A stretch of 58,744 nucleotides of DNA from Haplomitrium mnioides. Lineage: Eukaryota > Marchantiophyta > Haplomitriopsida > Calobryales. A program made the position numbers and the translations under genes. The notes below the pieces were generated by a model. The model was not told where the DNA came from and ran no database searches. It saw only the letters and a program-made list of their open reading frames with translations. The stretch's first letter is position 1; each line of letters begins with the position of its first letter. Below, piece after piece: positions 55,381-58,744 of the stretch. The stretch covers positions 25,557-84,300 of the forward strand of contig JBNGIS010020116.1 of the NCBI GenBank assembly GCA_049999725.1, in the 5' to 3' direction.

Positions 55381-58030
55381 TGTTAGGACTAGTGGGGGAT
55401 AGCGGGGTAAGACCCCTGAAGGATCAGAGCCTTAACCGTGAAGTGGGAAGAAGAGATAGGATAGGGAAGAAGAAGTAGATGAATGGGAAATGGAAGAAGT
55501 GTGGAGAAGAAGAGGGGAACTAGAAGGGTGTGAGGTATAAGGAAAGCATAGAGAAGAACTTCGACCAAACGTCTTAATTACTTGTGTTTTGTAAAAGAAA
55601 TAAGCATGCAACTCAACCATCCACTCAATCACTCAACTCAAAAGCAAACCTACACTATTGAACTTTCAAATGCAACTTAACCATAACACAATTCAACTCC
55701 TCAACTCATCTCTCTTCAACATTCAATGGAATAGAAAAATCTAGCTACGTATGCTAGAAATACGTATCAACTTGAACATACGTAAAATTTAAACATTCAT
55801 CCTCAATTAGAATTGACAAAATAAGAAACATCAAATACTGCAAGAAATACTTTATACATCAGGTATCACAATAAAATATGACTGTTTTATTCCCAATTTC
55901 AGAGTTCGACTATCGGTGAATATACGGTGACACTCCTCATACTTTTTTCTTTCGGCAACACTTAACACAAAACACTTATATGCTTTTGGACTACACACGT
56001 CACATGAGACTCTGAATTAGAACAGAATACCACACAGGATATGACTTCAACAGAACAAACAGAACTTACACACGACAACACAAACCCCGATTTCCTCTCT
56101 ATGTATATAATACGTTAGCTAGTTTGGCTTTATCCTCTTGGTCACGCAAAGAATCTTCCACGAGCTGACATTGAACTTTAGAGTGCCCTTGATTGTTCAC
56201 AATGACCATCTAGACCCCAAAGAACTGTTTTCCACCAGTTCTAACCTCTTCCCAAACTTTCCATGTCACCCATTTTTATCATTTTCTCCAACTTCAACTC
56301 CCTGCAAAAAACTCCATCAGATTCCAAGTGCCCTGTTCTTCATATGTACCTCCTCACTAACCCTCACACTCCTCATGGAAATTCATATCACCTCCAAAGT
56401 CAGTCTGCTGTCTCTCTTGCAGCCCTTCAAACTTCATAAAAATTGTAAAATACCTTGCTCACTTCCTTCCTTTGTGCAATCTCCAAATCCACTAACTTAA
56501 TTTGCCGCTTGCTATAAGAACTTCCCTTCCTACTTCTACTGTATGCCTTCTCCATGAAGTACTTCTACTCACTCCCAATAAATCCAACGATCATCTACTC
56601 GTACATCGGGAGGTTGTCTCCATCCACTTCACGTACTCCACCAGGTATGTTCGTATTCCAATTTGAAACTGTATTTTCCAAAGAGCTTATTTTCTACAGT
56701 TCACCTTACTGTAGCAAATACAGGGCTGAATACAGGGCTCGACCTATTGTAGCGAGTACACGTCTAAATCTTCACTTCTTGCCATTACGCTTCATTTGCC
56801 GACTAAATCTCAATGTTCCATTTTCCCCCATCAATTTGACAAGGACCTTGGGTAATGTGTCCATCGTATTGAAATACCAGCACCGTGGAGATGTCGTATA
56901 CCCCCTCAAGAACCATCCTGAATTTTCTCTACATGACTGGTATGCGCCTCACTCCCTCTTCATGATTTCATCTCCTCTCCTATGCTTGAATTTCTGCCCA
57001 TCCCCTTTCTGAATTTGTTGTCTCCTTCAAGCTACCATGCTGCCTCTTCTACGATCGATGTCTCCTTCCCCTGCGATGCTGCCTCCCTGTGCTATTTCCT
57101 ACTGAACTCTCTCTCTCTCTCTTTAAGTATTCTCCCAAACACTCATCTCCATCAAGTGATTTCGTGCTCTATTTTTGCTTCTCCCAATGGATACTTTGAG
57201 TCCTCAAGATCGCAGCACTCATGAGTCTGCAGGCAATGGCCTGCATAGCATATCATTCAAGAGTGACCAAGATTCACCACTCGATCCGTTCAGTCCTCTC
57301 CTCCTTCGTTGCGCATTCTTCATGCATGTGAAATGTATAGAATTCTTCAATAGGCCCCAATTGTTGCTCGTCAGCGTCTTCACCAAGATCCATCTCCAAA
57401 TTTTCCATGTACAGCTCTCAATTTCTCCTAGTCTTCCCCGCGCATGCATCCGCTCTTCATTGACAATGCGATTTCCAAAGACCCAAGCAGAGGGGGGCCG
57501 CGCCCTTGAAAAAAATCCCTTTTATACTCCCTTAACCCTAGGTCCCTTTTGTTTTTTTCTCCGATTAATCTTGACCGTTGATGAAGATCTTGACCGTCGA
57601 ATTAATGCCTCTTTCTCCATGGGCCTCTAGCTTAGGTTATAGTATTATATTAACACAAATTACTAATTTCTAAATTTCTACTCTACTAATCGCTCTTTTA
57701 ACAAACCGACTTTCACATACGAATACGCACCCACAGACGCACATAACAGACATGCATATACTTACAGAGGAGATTATTTTTTTCTGACTTATTTTTTGTC
57801 ACCTTGCATTCCTTATACGCCGATAATGTCGTTGGGACTTCGTGATACCTGCACTTTGCAAAAAATATATAAAGTATGATGAAAATAATACTCTTGATTC
57901 CTCTTTCCCGATGATGTCCACTGCTGCTAATTGTCGCCATTTCCGCTCCACTTGACTCCATTTCCTTGTTTCGTTCCTTCTACACGTTGTCTTCATGTGT
58001 ATCTCCACTGTATCTCTCCGGGCCTAACAG
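55381..58030. mobile_element. Probable 2.65-kb solo LTR or non-autonomous LTR element
   Basis: It starts TGTTAGGACTAG and ends GGCCTAACA, so the ends form the inverted pair TGTTAGG/CCTAACA. The flanks GATTT (55376-55380) and GATCC (58031-58035) agree at three of five sites, and both differences are C/T. No protein domain is recognised; frames at 56138, 56554 and 57175 look accidental. It has CT-rich tracts (57108-57122) and a GGCCGCG patch near 57496. The call rests on the termini only. Confidence 0.4.
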
Positions 58031-58744
58031 ATCCCTCCATTCAATCTTTGAGCATCCCGTGCAAACAATGTAGCTCGGCTTCTCCTTTGGAACTCCCAAG
58101 ATGGACTATGGCCTCATAGCAAGATAGCAACACAAGAGAGAAAACCAACGAACAAAAGAAAGAAATAATGAAATATGTGGTTCATACACATCACGAAATT
58201 AAATAGCTACACATAATACAACTTCACACGGTTGGCATTCACAAGAGCAACAAAAGTGGTACCATCCAACGTAGAAAGACTCAAATACCCATGAGGTTCA
58301 AATACAACATCAAGAAGAAAGGAAGCTTTCAAATTAAGTTGAAAATCCATGCAAGCAAAAGTGAATGTAGGCTTTCAAAAAGGTTCCAGCAATTAAAAAT
58401 ATTTCACAGTTCAACGAAGCATTTACAGAAACGTATCATAGTTCTGAATAAAAAAAGGTAGTAGCTAAAGAAATTGCATTAAGAGTGTAAACAAGAAACG
58501 TGTTCAAGTTTTAGACTTGATTCAAGCAAACAAAGGTCTCAAGATCTACGAAAGAGTCTAGAACATATATACAAACAAAGTTGTAAGCGGTTGTCTTTGT
58601 ATGAAGAAGCTTAAGGGTTATACATGAGAAGTAGAACTTTTGGAAGGCGTGGACTTCCGAGCCAATGTCTATGCGCGCATAGGAATCCAAGCTCAACATG
58701 TGAACACTCCACTCCAAAGACTAGGCGCGCTAAGGAATCTAAGC
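58031..58744 (-). mobile_element. Another transposon tail (copy E), minus strand, cut by the window edge
   Basis: From about 58310 to 58744 the reverse complement matches the copy A tail (7700-8330): GGATTTTCAACT followed by GAAAGC near 58345, and 52-bp repeat units at 58630-58744 (GGAATCCAAGCTCAAC at 58681, GGAATCTAAGC at 58733). The cores TATGCGCGCATAGG and AGGCGCGCTAAGG are well preserved. From 58031 to about 58300 similarity is not evident. Confidence 0.6.

Noticed and set aside
56138-57630. Three consecutive plus-strand frames of 80-150 codons at the right end.
   Set aside because: Composition is serine/leucine/proline-rich from CT-rich DNA, no domain is recognisable, and they lie inside a probable LTR.

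Overview
The window is repeat-dominated nuclear DNA from a large plant genome. I see no intact host gene. The evidence for a plant is: plant-type Ty3/gypsy and Ty1/copia retrotransposons with tRNA-iMet-like and Tat/Athila-like primer sites, spliceosomal GT-AG introns in decayed genes, and stop codons that are often TAG at positions where a sister copy has CAG (the mark of CHG methylation followed by deamination). The gene families carried (a GHTH-motif transposase and methyltransferase cargo) make me favour a seed-free plant such as a fern, but that is inference.

The most striking content is a decayed, roughly 10-kb, two-gene DNA transposon present in several copies: A (1-8877), B (8878-12457), C (26345-30890, reverse arrangement) and end fragments D1/D2 (53180-54870), plus a tail at the right edge (about 58250-58744). 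One gene encodes a large DDE-like transposase with a GHTHxxID motif. The divergent gene encodes a protein with a ParB-like domain, NLS-like basic stretches and a C-terminal beta-class amino-methyltransferase. The two genes start head-to-head over a shared promoter with TATA boxes, seen in both A and C. Comparing copies gives a terminal inverted repeat reading outward GTTCAAAGTAGYGGYTG. A repeat with a TGCGCGCA dyad core recurs through the element: 24-bp period in the methyltransferase introns, 30-bp period (10 codons) inside the transposase coding sequence, and 52-bp period in the transposase 3' tail. All copies are broken by stops and frameshifts.

Between copies B and C lie two consecutive tandem arrays (about 6.3 kb of about 48/96-bp AT-rich units, then about 3.25 kb of about 53-bp units), an intron-free fragment of ribonucleotide reductase small subunit, and the gag end of a Tat/Athila-like retroelement. 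Copy C carries a solo LTR in an intron and is cut by a Ty1/copia element (minus strand, 30900-34709). From 34710 to 52591 there are Ty3/gypsy fragments in both orientations. They are interrupted by a GC-rich 3.56-kb TG...CA insertion with a near-perfect 5-bp duplication (35636-39194), and by an LTR-flanked minus-strand element (about 43409-49906) that carries a C5-cytosine-methyltransferase-like gene, itself split by a 568-bp solo LTR with a perfect CTCAC duplication. The right end holds copy D fragments, a (TA)n tract and a probable 2.65-kb LTR.

Two unrelated kinds of DNA methyltransferase are therefore carried by two different mobile elements within 60 kb: an amino-methyltransferase in the DNA transposon and a C5 enzyme in the LTR element. 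Neither gene is functional here.
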